From positions 4,109,501-4,173,500 of the forward strand of contig NC_012881.1 in the NCBI RefSeq assembly GCF_000023445.1: a stretch of 64,000 nucleotides of DNA. Reading direction: 5' to 3'. The position numbers and the translations under genes were made by a program. This DNA comes from Maridesulfovibrio salexigens DSM 2638 (GTDB lineage Bacteria > Desulfobacterota > Desulfovibrionia > Desulfovibrionales > Desulfovibrionaceae). Shown here piece after piece: positions 27,679-35,549 of this stretch; within the stretch, counting starts at the first letter, position 1, and every line of letters starts with the position of its first letter. A model generated the notes under the pieces. That model searched no databases and was not told the origin of the DNA. It saw only the letters and a list, made by a program, of their open reading frames with translations.

Positions 27679-28514
27679 GGATTTTTTTTTCGCAAGAACG
27701 GCCACACACCCCGCACAGTAACAGACAGAATAACGACCAGACCGCCGATTATAGCCCATTTTCCGGGAATTTCACCGTAGCCGACCGCTACCAGAATCGG
27801 GTTGAAGATCGGCTCAAGAGTCATAATCAAAATTGCTTCCAGTGCACCAAGACGTTTGATAGCCCATGTGTATAGGGCGAGGGATATCCCCTGCTGAAAA
27901 ATTCCTAGATAGATAAGCCCTATCCAGCTTCCGGCTGAAGGCATAGCGCTGAACATGAAAGGCAATCCGCAACACGCTGTTAGCAGATGCCCCATGATCA
28001 CGGATTCAACCGGGGAGGCAGATTTCTGGGCTCTCATGCAAAGAGTGAATATGGCGTAGGAAATACCTGTGACTACGGCGATGATGTTACCCCAAAGTCC
28101 ACTAGGCGAAAGCTTATCAAGGAAGAACAAAACCATACCACCCACGGTTACAGCAATGAAAATCCAATCGCTACGACTGGTTTTCTCCTTAAGGAACCAC
28201 GGCGCAAGCAATGCAACATAGACCGGGGCAGTGTAGGCCAGCAGAATGGCATTGGCGGAGGTGGTCAGTTTGGTGGCGGCAACGTTGGTGATCAGCAGTC
28301 CGGCATAACCTGCGGCCGCTCCCAACTGCACAAGTGAAAATCCGAATTTTAAACGGCCCCGGAAGAGAATCACAAGAGTCAAAGCAGCCAGAGCACTGCG
28401 CATCCCGGTAATTGCCATAGGATTCCAGTCCACCAGCTTGATAGCCAGCCCGCCGGAACTCCAGATCAGGGCCGTGGCAGCCATGAGAAACACTGCTTTG
28501 GATTTTTCGTTCAA
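27663..28514 (-). CDS. EamA/DMT-family transporter, 283 aa
   Basis: Ten membrane segments arranged as two EamA repeats of five, with typical motifs ALIWSSGGLAIKLVDWNP at the start of the first and GVSYAIFTLC-like GISYAIFTLCMRA in the second. Such proteins are drug/metabolite exporters (often amino acids or nucleotide sugars). Start is TTG at 28514, preceded by GGGGGAGG with six-base spacing. Substrate unknown. Confidence 0.85.
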   Translation of the reverse strand: MNEKSKAVFLMAATALIWSSGGLAIKLVDWNPMAITGMRSALAALTLVILFRGRLKFGFSLVQLGAAAGYAGLLITNVAATKLTTSANAILLAYTAPVYVALLAPWFLKEKTSRSDWIFIAVTVGGMVLFFLDKLSPSGLWGNIIAVVTGISYAIFTLCMRAQKSASPVESVIMGHLLTACCGLPFMFSAMPSAGSWIGLIYLGIFQQGISLALYTWAIKRLGALEAILIMTLEPIFNPILVAVGYGEIPGKWAIIGGLVVILSVTVRGVWPFLRKKNPYSPK

Positions 28515-28680
28515 ACCGGACCTCCCCCTAAGTTTGCACGAAATCTACCCTTTCTCTATTCGCATTGTCACCAATATAATGACGCAAAACAAAAAACAGC
28601 GACCTCATAAATACACAGCCGTCGAATACAGTACAGTTTTAATTACAAAGCGACGAAACCTAAGAATAAAGTTTGGGATT

Positions 28681-28717
28681 CTTAAACCCTTTTCAAAGGG
28701 TTTAAGCCGCCGGAGGC
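28681..28717. repeat. Palindrome plus CCGCCGGAGGC box (dispersed intergenic repeat, copy 1)
   Basis: Perfect inverted repeat CTTAAACCCTT / AAGGGTTTAAG (28681-28706) immediately followed by CCGCCGGAGGC (28707-28717). The same box recurs beside another palindrome at 56428-56481 and after rsmG. It lies between the EamA gene and the phoR stop; no T-run, so not a classical terminator in either direction. Confidence 0.55.
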
Positions 28718-28749
28718 AAATTATTTCCATCAAAATGCGCGATAGCACA

Positions 28750-30540
28750 TTAACTAACTGCCTGCATAAGAGGCAGGGAGAAAACAAAGGCTGTGCCTTG
28801 TCTATGACCTTCCGGAGGACATTGCACGGATATTTCACCACCGTGGTTGGAAACAATATGCCGGGAGATGGCAAGACCGAGTCCGGTAGACCCGAACTCA
28901 TTGCGCCGAAATTTTTCCACAGAATAAAACCGCTCAAATATACGTGGCTGATCCGCTGCGGGAATCCCCGGCCCGGAATCAATTACAGCAAACTGCAAGC
29001 GCCCTTCTCGCACACGGTGCTCAACAATTACCGGATTCTCCTCAGGCCCATACTTAATGCCGTTCTCCAGTAAATTCCTGAATAACTGCATAAGCTGACC
29101 AGAATCTGCCATTACGGTGAAATCGCCTTTTTCAAAACTGCGCTTAAGATCGACCTTTCTTTTTTTTGCAAGCCCGGAACAGGCTTCCCATGCTTCACGC
29201 AAGGCATCGGTAGGATCAATAGGCATGAGCTCAACCTTTTCATGTCCGCTTTCAAGCCTTGAAAGATTGAGCAGGTCATCAACAATCTTGCACATGTGGT
29301 TGGCATTCTTCTCAATTGTTGCCAGAAAATTTTTCTGTATGGATTCCGGCGGAGGAGGATCGGAAAGCAGGGTCTCGGCATAGCCTTTGACGGACGTAAG
29401 GGGTGTACGCAGTTCGTGGGATACATTGGCTACGAAATCCTGACGCACTGTTTCCAACCGCTTGATCTCACTTATATCATGAAATACGGCGATTGCTCCC
29501 GGCCCCTGCCCCGGCTCTGAGGTATGCGGAGAACGGACGATATTCACATCGTAAACCCGACCGTTGGGCAAAACGATCTGCACTGTTGTGGCCTCCGGCC
29601 CTTCCGGGCCAACCACCTCCCTGCAAGCATCATAAAGATCAGGGCTGGGGATAATTTCCAGAGGGGTGCGATCCAAATCATTCTGAATACCGGGAAAAAT
29701 ATCCTGTAAGGCCCGGTTAACACTCAAGATACGGCAACTGCCGTCCAAAACCATAACCCCATCCCACATACCGTTGAACACAGCCTGAATCTTGTTCCTC
29801 TGTCCGGTGATAGTACTGACATGCTCATCAATACGTGCAGCCATCCAGTTGATGGAGTTGGCAAGGGGAATGAACTCCTTATCCGGGAAAGACCTGATCC
29901 TGCGCTTGTAATTACCCTGTCCCACAGCCTCGGCAGTACGGACCATGGACTCTACCGATGAACTGAGCTGCATGGTCACAAAACGGATTACCCCGTAGCA
30001 GACAAGAGCCACAATAGGCAGCGCCCAGAAAAACACCTTGAGAATCATACCCATTCTTTCTTCCGGCCCGTGCAGGGACTCCCTGATTACCAGATAACCC
30101 GCCGGAGACTCCACGCCTTGAGCGACCTTCACAGCACCCAGCATAAACTCCTTACCGTCCAAAGGGTCTTTATGCAGCTGCAATCCGGGCTGAGCACCCT
30201 CCGCGTTCCTGATCTGAGCATCATTTAATGAAATGGAATCCCCGACAGCCCAAGAAGGTTGTACGGCGTTTTTACCATCGACAGAAATATACCCGACTTC
30301 TGTTCCCAGCATGCCGGACACAGCTTCTACACGGCTCTGTACTCCGGCACCGTCACTCTTTCTATAGATCCGTCTGGCAAGCTCCATCTTTTCACGCACG
30401 CTGTTCTGTGAATCCACCATCAGATCGGCCTTCAGCAAATGATAGGCAAAGCCCAACGGCAGACTGACACAGATAGCAGCTGTCAGGCACACTGCAATAA
30501 ATAGTTTGCTCTTGATTGAAAATTTCAGATCGCTGTTCAT
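28750..30540 (-). CDS. phoR: PhoR-like sensor histidine kinase, 596 aa
   Basis: Two membrane segments (about residues 12-34 and 163-185) around a periplasmic domain, HAMP (about 188-240), PAS (about 245-360), HisKA with H-box VSHELRTPLTSVKGY (His near 373), HATPase with N-box FRNLLENGIKYG and G-box STGLGLAISRHIV. This is the PhoR layout with an added periplasmic sensor, and it lies 163 bases downstream of phoB on the same strand. Controls phosphate-starvation genes by phosphorylating PhoB. The frame is open to a TTG at 30582, but the ATG at 30540 gives a normal N-terminus. Confidence 0.88.
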   Translation of the reverse strand: MNSDLKFSIKSKLFIAVCLTAAICVSLPLGFAYHLLKADLMVDSQNSVREKMELARRIYRKSDGAGVQSRVEAVSGMLGTEVGYISVDGKNAVQPSWAVGDSISLNDAQIRNAEGAQPGLQLHKDPLDGKEFMLGAVKVAQGVESPAGYLVIRESLHGPEERMGMILKVFFWALPIVALVCYGVIRFVTMQLSSSVESMVRTAEAVGQGNYKRRIRSFPDKEFIPLANSINWMAARIDEHVSTITGQRNKIQAVFNGMWDGVMVLDGSCRILSVNRALQDIFPGIQNDLDRTPLEIIPSPDLYDACREVVGPEGPEATTVQIVLPNGRVYDVNIVRSPHTSEPGQGPGAIAVFHDISEIKRLETVRQDFVANVSHELRTPLTSVKGYAETLLSDPPPPESIQKNFLATIEKNANHMCKIVDDLLNLSRLESGHEKVELMPIDPTDALREAWEACSGLAKKRKVDLKRSFEKGDFTVMADSGQLMQLFRNLLENGIKYGPEENPVIVEHRVREGRLQFAVIDSGPGIPAADQPRIFERFYSVEKFRRNEFGSTGLGLAISRHIVSNHGGEISVQCPPEGHRQGTAFVFSLPLMQAVS

Positions 30541-30640
30541 AATTGGTTTTAAAGTCAGAATGTTAAATAAATACGCTGACAACTTAACATGGAATCAACG
30601 CCTAAAAGTGACAATCAGGTAAGGATTACTTTAAGGACGC

Positions 30641-30678
30641 AACAAAGCCCCCCGGAAATTCCGGGAACAGATTTGTTC
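30641..30678 (-). terminator. Hairpin between phoB and phoR (weak terminator or attenuator)
   Basis: CCCGGAA/TTCCGGG (30651-30665) inside outer arms AACAAA/TTTGTT (30641-30646, 30673-30678). On the minus strand the tract after the stem is only weakly T-rich, so partial termination that lowers phoR relative to phoB is plausible. Confidence 0.4.
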
Positions 30679-30703
30679 ATTTATGCAGTTTGGTAAGGCA
30701 GCC

Positions 30704-31396
30704 TTAAGAATGCTTGAAACGGTAGCCTACGCCACGAACAGTCTCGATGTAGTCTGCGTATGGTCCCAGCTTCTGACGCAACCTGCGGATATGGGTATCC
30801 ACTGTTCTGGAATAGCCTTCAAAATGAGTATCCCAGACAGTATCCAGCAGGTGGTCACGGGTGCGCACCTTGCCTTCGTGTTGCAGGAGTTCAGAAAACA
30901 GCTTGAACTCGGTAGCGGTCAGAGCCACAAGATCACCATCGCACTCCACGGTGTGTGCTTCGAAGTCCACTGAAAGACCCTCACGGCTCCATTTTCCGGG
31001 ACGGCGCGGCTCAGGCTGTTCTGTGCTGCGGCGCAGAACGGCCTTGACTCTGAGGACAAGCTCACGGGGACTGAACGGTTTGACTATATAATCGTCCACG
31101 CCGAGCTCAAGACCTACGACACGGTCCACTTCCTCTCCCTTGGCGGTGAGCATGATCACCGGGATGTGCTGAGTGGCGACTTCCTGTTTCAGCCTGCGGC
31201 ACACTTCAAGCCCGTCTATACCGGGCAGCATCAAGTCCAGAAGGATCAGGTCCGGGTTTTCTTTTCTAGCCTGATCAAGCGCTTTATGCCCGTCCATGGC
31301 GGTTACAACCTCGTAACCGGAAGAGGTAAGGTTGTACTTCAACAACTCAATAGTATCGTTATGGTCTTCAACAACCAGTATTTTCTCAACTGACAC
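30704..31396 (-). CDS. phoB: PhoB-type phosphate regulon response regulator, 230 aa
   Basis: Receiver domain (KILVVEDHND, acceptor in LILLDLMLPGIDG, Lys in YIVKPFSPRE) and OmpR-type winged helix (LTATEFKLFSELLQHEGKVRTRDHLL ... VDTHIRRLRQKLG). Length 230 fits PhoB (about 229). The start is GTG at 31396, preceded by AAAGGAG seven bases upstream; the longer frame to 31432 lacks a ribosome site. Acts on pho-box promoters with its kinase PhoR, encoded next. I could not confirm a pho box upstream by eye. Confidence 0.92.
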   Translation of the reverse strand: MSVEKILVVEDHNDTIELLKYNLTSSGYEVVTAMDGHKALDQARKENPDLILLDLMLPGIDGLEVCRRLKQEVATQHIPVIMLTAKGEEVDRVVGLELGVDDYIVKPFSPRELVLRVKAVLRRSTEQPEPRRPGKWSREGLSVDFEAHTVECDGDLVALTATEFKLFSELLQHEGKVRTRDHLLDTVWDTHFEGYSRTVDTHIRRLRQKLGPYADYIETVRGVGYRFKHS

Positions 31397-31466
31397 AATT
31401 TTCTCCTTTTGGTCGGACCTTACCTGTAACAATGGTACGAATTAAGACGGAGTCGTTACAACTATG

Positions 31467-33305
31467 TTAATTATCCGAATTCGGTTCGGTTTCTGCCTTG
31501 GTTGTGTCTTCTTTTTCATCCGCAGCTTTGAAGAAATCGTCTTCTACAGTCTGAAATCCGTCAACCGCTCCGCTTAAACTCTGAACAGTATAATTCAAAC
31601 TCGCCACGGTTCGCTTGAAATCTTCAAGGTATTCGGTGGTTCCGGCAGCAGTTTCACTCAAGTCAGACATGGCATCGCTTATCTGTTCCGCACTGTCAGC
31701 CTGATCACCCATGGAACGGGAAACATCGACAAAGCGCGGTTTTAATACCCGTACCTGGTCTACAATCTGTCCAAGATCGGCACTCATCTGCTCAACTTCA
31801 TCAACGCTTGAGCGTACTTCATGATTGAAAGTTTCCATCTCCATGACCCCGGAACTGACAGCGGATTGCATATCCCTGACCATGAGTTCAATATCTTCAG
31901 CAGCAATTACTGTCTGATCTGCAAGCCTGCGCATCTCGCGGGCAACTACGGAAAATCCCTGACCGAACTGTCCGGCTTTTTCCGCCTCAATAGCCGCGTT
32001 GAGTGAAAGCAGGTTTGTCTGGTCGGCAATTCTAGCGATAGTTGTTACGATATGATTGATTCTGCTGGCCTTTTCATCAATAGCCGCCAAACGTGAGGCT
32101 ACACTGTCAGTTGAATTAACAAGCCTGATCAAGGACTTCTCACGCCTTTCGATATTACCCTGCAGGGTCTCGGCCATATAAGCTGATTCGCTGGCACTCT
32201 CGGCAACATCAGCCATCACTTCAACCAGGTCTTTGGAGGTTTTGCTGATCAGCCTGCTGGTAGCGGTAACTTCATTTGTGGAAGCGGCCTGCCTGTTTAC
32301 TGCCGAATCAATATGCTCAGCAGTAGACCTGATCTTATTACCGGCTACTGAAACATTGTCCCCGGAAGATTGAACTTCTCCGATCAGTTCTGACAATCCC
32401 GCAATCATTGTTTCAAAAGAGCTCACCAGATTACCGATCTCATTGCCCGGACGAAGAATCCTGCCAGCAAAAAATTTACCTTCAGCCATATTTTTCATCT
32501 TGCGGATGGAAACACTGGCTCTATTGAGGTCCCCGGCAGCAATATCCTTGGCAATAGCGGTTATGCGGGAAACAGGACTAAAAATAAGATTCAATCCGAA
32601 GAGCAGAAAACCGAGGGTTACAGCAATAAACACACAGCCCATAAAAACAACTGTGCCGAGAGCCTGATTGGAAGCTGCATTCATGGCTGCCAAAGGAATG
32701 GCTGAAATCATGGCACATTCAATACGTCCCGGTTTACGGTAATAGCCCATGTCATTCTTAACCGGATATCTTGTTTTCATGGATGGGGGCGCATCCTTGG
32801 GATCACCGTGGCAAACCATACAGGAAGGCTTGTTGGACTCACCTTCAGCCACGATAAAAGACTCAATGCCATTAATATTACGAATTTCCTCGATAAACGG
32901 CCTTTTACCTTCGCGGGCCATAGCATCAAGTTCCTCAATAATCCGGGCCTCGTCAGTCGTGGCCAGATTGTCAGGATTACGGGGCTTGGTGGATGCGGTT
33001 TTAAAAGTAAGATCATGTCTGTAAAGATCAGGAATTCGCCCGAAGACTCCGTTGGCGGTAAAGGATGTGGACTGCAACTCCGGTACAAACATATCCTTAG
33101 GCAGGATTTCCGTAGCGTTAGGACGGATTACCGACCCGGTATGCTTACGCACTGCCTTCATGGTATGGAGCATGATTTCTGCCTTGGACCGGAACTGATC
33201 CATTAAGGTCTCCCGGGCATAATCTGAAACCAGCCACATTATGGATACAGTCAAGGCTATGCAGAAAACCACACATCCGGCTATGAACTGTTTGCGGATA
33301 CTCAT
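31467..33305 (-). CDS. Haem-type chemoreceptor: DUF3365 (Tll0287-like) periplasmic domain + HAMP + MCP signalling domain, 612 aa
   Basis: Membrane segment 8-27, periplasmic domain (about 30-210) of the DUF3365/Tll0287 type with a single c-type haem attachment motif CMVCH (Cys162, Cys165, His166), second membrane segment about 216-240, HAMP, then a methyl-accepting coiled-coil domain with the hairpin tip [24 protein letters not shown]-type sequence. Covalent haem suggests sensing of redox state, oxygen, NO or sulfide. It is the last gene of the Wsp-like operon, 40 bases after the REC-phosphatase gene, so it may feed the same CheA. No C-terminal CheR-docking pentapeptide (ends EPNSDN). Confidence 0.88.
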   Translation of the reverse strand: MSIRKQFIAGCVVFCIALTVSIMWLVSDYARETLMDQFRSKAEIMLHTMKAVRKHTGSVIRPNATEILPKDMFVPELQSTSFTANGVFGRIPDLYRHDLTFKTASTKPRNPDNLATTDEARIIEELDAMAREGKRPFIEEIRNINGIESFIVAEGESNKPSCMVCHGDPKDAPPSMKTRYPVKNDMGYYRKPGRIECAMISAIPLAAMNAASNQALGTVVFMGCVFIAVTLGFLLFGLNLIFSPVSRITAIAKDIAAGDLNRASVSIRKMKNMAEGKFFAGRILRPGNEIGNLVSSFETMIAGLSELIGEVQSSGDNVSVAGNKIRSTAEHIDSAVNRQAASTNEVTATSRLISKTSKDLVEVMADVAESASESAYMAETLQGNIERREKSLIRLVNSTDSVASRLAAIDEKASRINHIVTTIARIADQTNLLSLNAAIEAEKAGQFGQGFSVVAREMRRLADQTVIAAEDIELMVRDMQSAVSSGVMEMETFNHEVRSSVDEVEQMSADLGQIVDQVRVLKPRFVDVSRSMGDQADSAEQISDAMSDLSETAAGTTEYLEDFKRTVASLNYTVQSLSGAVDGFQTVEDDFFKAADEKEDTTKAETEPNSDN

Positions 33306-33345
33306 TATCAGTCCTCTTTAATTCCCGATTAATTACCAGATATAT

Positions 33346-34533
33346 TTAGGCAAAAACAAACTCAACCATGGAAAAATCATCTTCATAAAGCTCACGGCCC
33401 TGCAGTTCCCGAGTATGAGCTATCAGCTGGTCAATTGGTTTGCCGAGCTCCCCGGCAGTCCCTTCCATGAACCCGGAAAATTCCTCGAACTCCCACATCT
33501 TGCCATCGGAAACCTTTTTAAGCTCATAAACACCGTCACTGTAGAGAAAAAACCGAGCTCCCGGTTCAACAATCACGGAATCGCTGGTGTAGGTCATATC
33601 CGGCATACCGCCCACAATCATCCCCGGAGTACGCAACTGCTTTGCCTCACCGCCCGCAATGAGTAATGCCGGAGGATGTCCGCCGCTGGAATAGGTCAGA
33701 GTCCGGTCGGATTTGCGGTAAACTCCATACCACATGGTAAAATATAGATTGTTCTGCTGATCCATCTGGAAAGAATCATTCAAAGCTTCCAAAACCTTAT
33801 CCGGCTTGAGAAAATCCGTATCCGGCAGAGTTTGGGAACGAAGCACGTTCATGGCTGAAACAGAGAGCAAGGCGGAACCGACCCCGTGATCGCAGACATC
33901 AAGCAGATACATGGCAAAATGGTCATCATCCAGCCAGTGATAGCCGAAGGAATCACCACCCAATGATGCAGAAGGTATAAAACGCCAATCTGCCTGAATA
34001 TCACCCTCTTTAAGCGGATCAGGAAGCAACGAGGTAACGTAGTCGGCGGCAACTGCCAACTCCTTGCGCATCTCGTCCCTGCTTTCGCGCAACTGCTCGT
34101 AAGCCTCATTCCTCTGCAAAAGGTTGATGTAACCCTTGGAGTGGTAGCGGATACGGGCCAGCAGCTCGATACGATCCGGCAGTTTGACCAGATAATCATT
34201 GGCTCCGAGAGCAAATGCTTCCGCCTTGGTGGTAGGCTCTTCTTTTGTAGAGAGTACGATGAGAGGAATATCTTTGAGCTTGGAATTTACCCTCATGAAC
34301 TTGACCATAGTCATACCGTCAATCTCCGGCATGACAAGATCCTGTAAAATTACTGTCGGCTGCAATTCTTCAGCAGTGGGGATGGCCTTGGTCGGGTCAC
34401 TCACAAAGTGGAAATCAATGTCATCTTCGCCCGCAAGCATACGGCGTACAGCCTCCCCTACCATAGGCTGGTCATCGATGAGCAGGACATTGATTTTATG
34501 TTCGGTGAGCAATTGCTCTTTGACTTCAGTCAT
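33346..34533 (-). CDS. Response regulator with PP2C/SpoIIE-type phosphatase output (WspR position), 395 aa
   Basis: Receiver domain (about 13-135; acceptor Asp65 in VILQDLVMPEIDG, LSTKEEP, LVKLPD), a linker coiled coil (about 140-175), then a SpoIIE-like PP2C phosphatase domain (about 190-395) with the metal motifs SLGGDSFGY, LLDVCDHGVGSALL and YSDGVYEL. Receiver-PP2C proteins normally dephosphorylate STAS anti-anti-sigma proteins. In Wsp operons this position holds the diguanylate cyclase WspR; here the output differs. ATG 34533 has AGGAG six bases upstream; the stop of cheB overlaps. No STAS or anti-sigma gene lies in the window. Confidence 0.88.
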   Translation of the reverse strand: MTEVKEQLLTEHKINVLLIDDQPMVGEAVRRMLAGEDDIDFHFVSDPTKAIPTAEELQPTVILQDLVMPEIDGMTMVKFMRVNSKLKDIPLIVLSTKEEPTTKAEAFALGANDYLVKLPDRIELLARIRYHSKGYINLLQRNEAYEQLRESRDEMRKELAVAADYVTSLLPDPLKEGDIQADWRFIPSASLGGDSFGYHWLDDDHFAMYLLDVCDHGVGSALLSVSAMNVLRSQTLPDTDFLKPDKVLEALNDSFQMDQQNNLYFTMWYGVYRKSDRTLTYSSGGHPPALLIAGGEAKQLRTPGMIVGGMPDMTYTSDSVIVEPGARFFLYSDGVYELKKVSDGKMWEFEEFSGFMEGTAGELGKPIDQLIAHTRELQGRELYEDDFSMVEFVFA

Positions 34534-34535
34534 CA

Positions 34536-35549
34536 CTAACTCCTGAAACGTTTTTTGAAATGCCTTACCAGCAAACCGGCCATATCCTCAATGGAACAGA
34601 CTTCTCTTGCCGCCCCCATCTTCACTGCCGCACCGGGCATGCCCCAGACAACACTTGATTCCTTGTCCTGCGCCACAGTCATCCACCCGGAATTCCGTAG
34701 ATCGAACATACCACGAGCCCCATCAGCCCCCATACCTGTGAGCAATACCGCCGCTGAATTGGACGGAAATCCTGCACAGCAAAGACTTTCAAAAAGGACA
34801 TCAACAGAAGGCACGTAAATATTTTCACCGGGCCCTCGGGACAATTCCACAATGCCCCCCGGCCCCATACGCATATGCCGGTCGCCGGGTGCGATTACCA
34901 CCTTTCCGGCCTGCATAGGCATGCCGCTGCGGGCAAGCTCAACCTTCAACCCGGTCTGGCTATCCAGCCATTGAGCAAGATTTTCGGAAAAATTACCGTC
35001 AACATGCTGGGCAATGGCTATGGCTGCCGGAAAATCTTCAGGCAAAGCCCCAAGCAGAGTCGCCAAAGCAGACGGTCCTCCGGTGGAACTGCCTATTGCC
35101 AGCAGAGGTGGAACCATCCTCACTTTCGGTGCCGACTTGGAAGCCGCCCTCACATGCTTACTACCGTGCAGCTTGCCGATTACTGAAATTTTGGCGAGAA
35201 GCTCTTTTCCGCCTGTAATAGATCCGTTTTCCTGACGGGGAGTGGAAACAACATCGAGCGCGCCAGCTCCCATGGCTTCAAAAACCTTGGTGGAATTATC
35301 TTCAATGCTGGTTGTAACAATCAAAACCGGACAAGGGCATTTCTGCATAATCTCCTGTGTTGCTCCGGCTCCATCCAACACGGGCATAACCAGATCCATA
35401 AAAACCAGATCGGGGACATCGGCGCAGCACTTTTCAACAGCCCTTTCTCCATTATGGGCTATCCATGCAACTTCATGTCCGGCATCGACAATCACTTTTT
35501 TAAGGATATCAACGGCTGATGCCTGATCATTCACAATACCTATTCTCAT
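34536..35549 (-). CDS. cheB: Chemotaxis-type protein-glutamate methylesterase (CheB/WspF-like), 337 aa
   Basis: Receiver domain with acceptor Asp52 (LVFMDLVMPVLDG), linker, then the methylesterase domain with catalytic Ser in AIGSSTGGPSAL, His in AIAQHVDGNFSENLA and Asp in LLTGMGADGARGM. Removes methyl groups from receptors after phosphorylation by the CheA. Its ATG overlaps the cheA stop by four bases (ATGA), so the two are translationally coupled. Corresponds to WspF of Wsp systems. Confidence 0.93.
   Translation of the reverse strand: MRIGIVNDQASAVDILKKVIVDAGHEVAWIAHNGERAVEKCCADVPDLVFMDLVMPVLDGAGATQEIMQKCPCPVLIVTTSIEDNSTKVFEAMGAGALDVVSTPRQENGSITGGKELLAKISVIGKLHGSKHVRAASKSAPKVRMVPPLLAIGSSTGGPSALATLLGALPEDFPAAIAIAQHVDGNFSENLAQWLDSQTGLKVELARSGMPMQAGKVVIAPGDRHMRMGPGGIVELSRGPGENIYVPSVDVLFESLCCAGFPSNSAAVLLTGMGADGARGMFDLRNSGWMTVAQDKESSVVWGMPGAAVKMGAAREVCSIEDMAGLLVRHFKKRFRS

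Noticed and set aside
28438-29073. 211-residue + strand frame opposite phoR
   Set aside because: Antisense to the HATPase part of phoR with no start signal; shadow frame.
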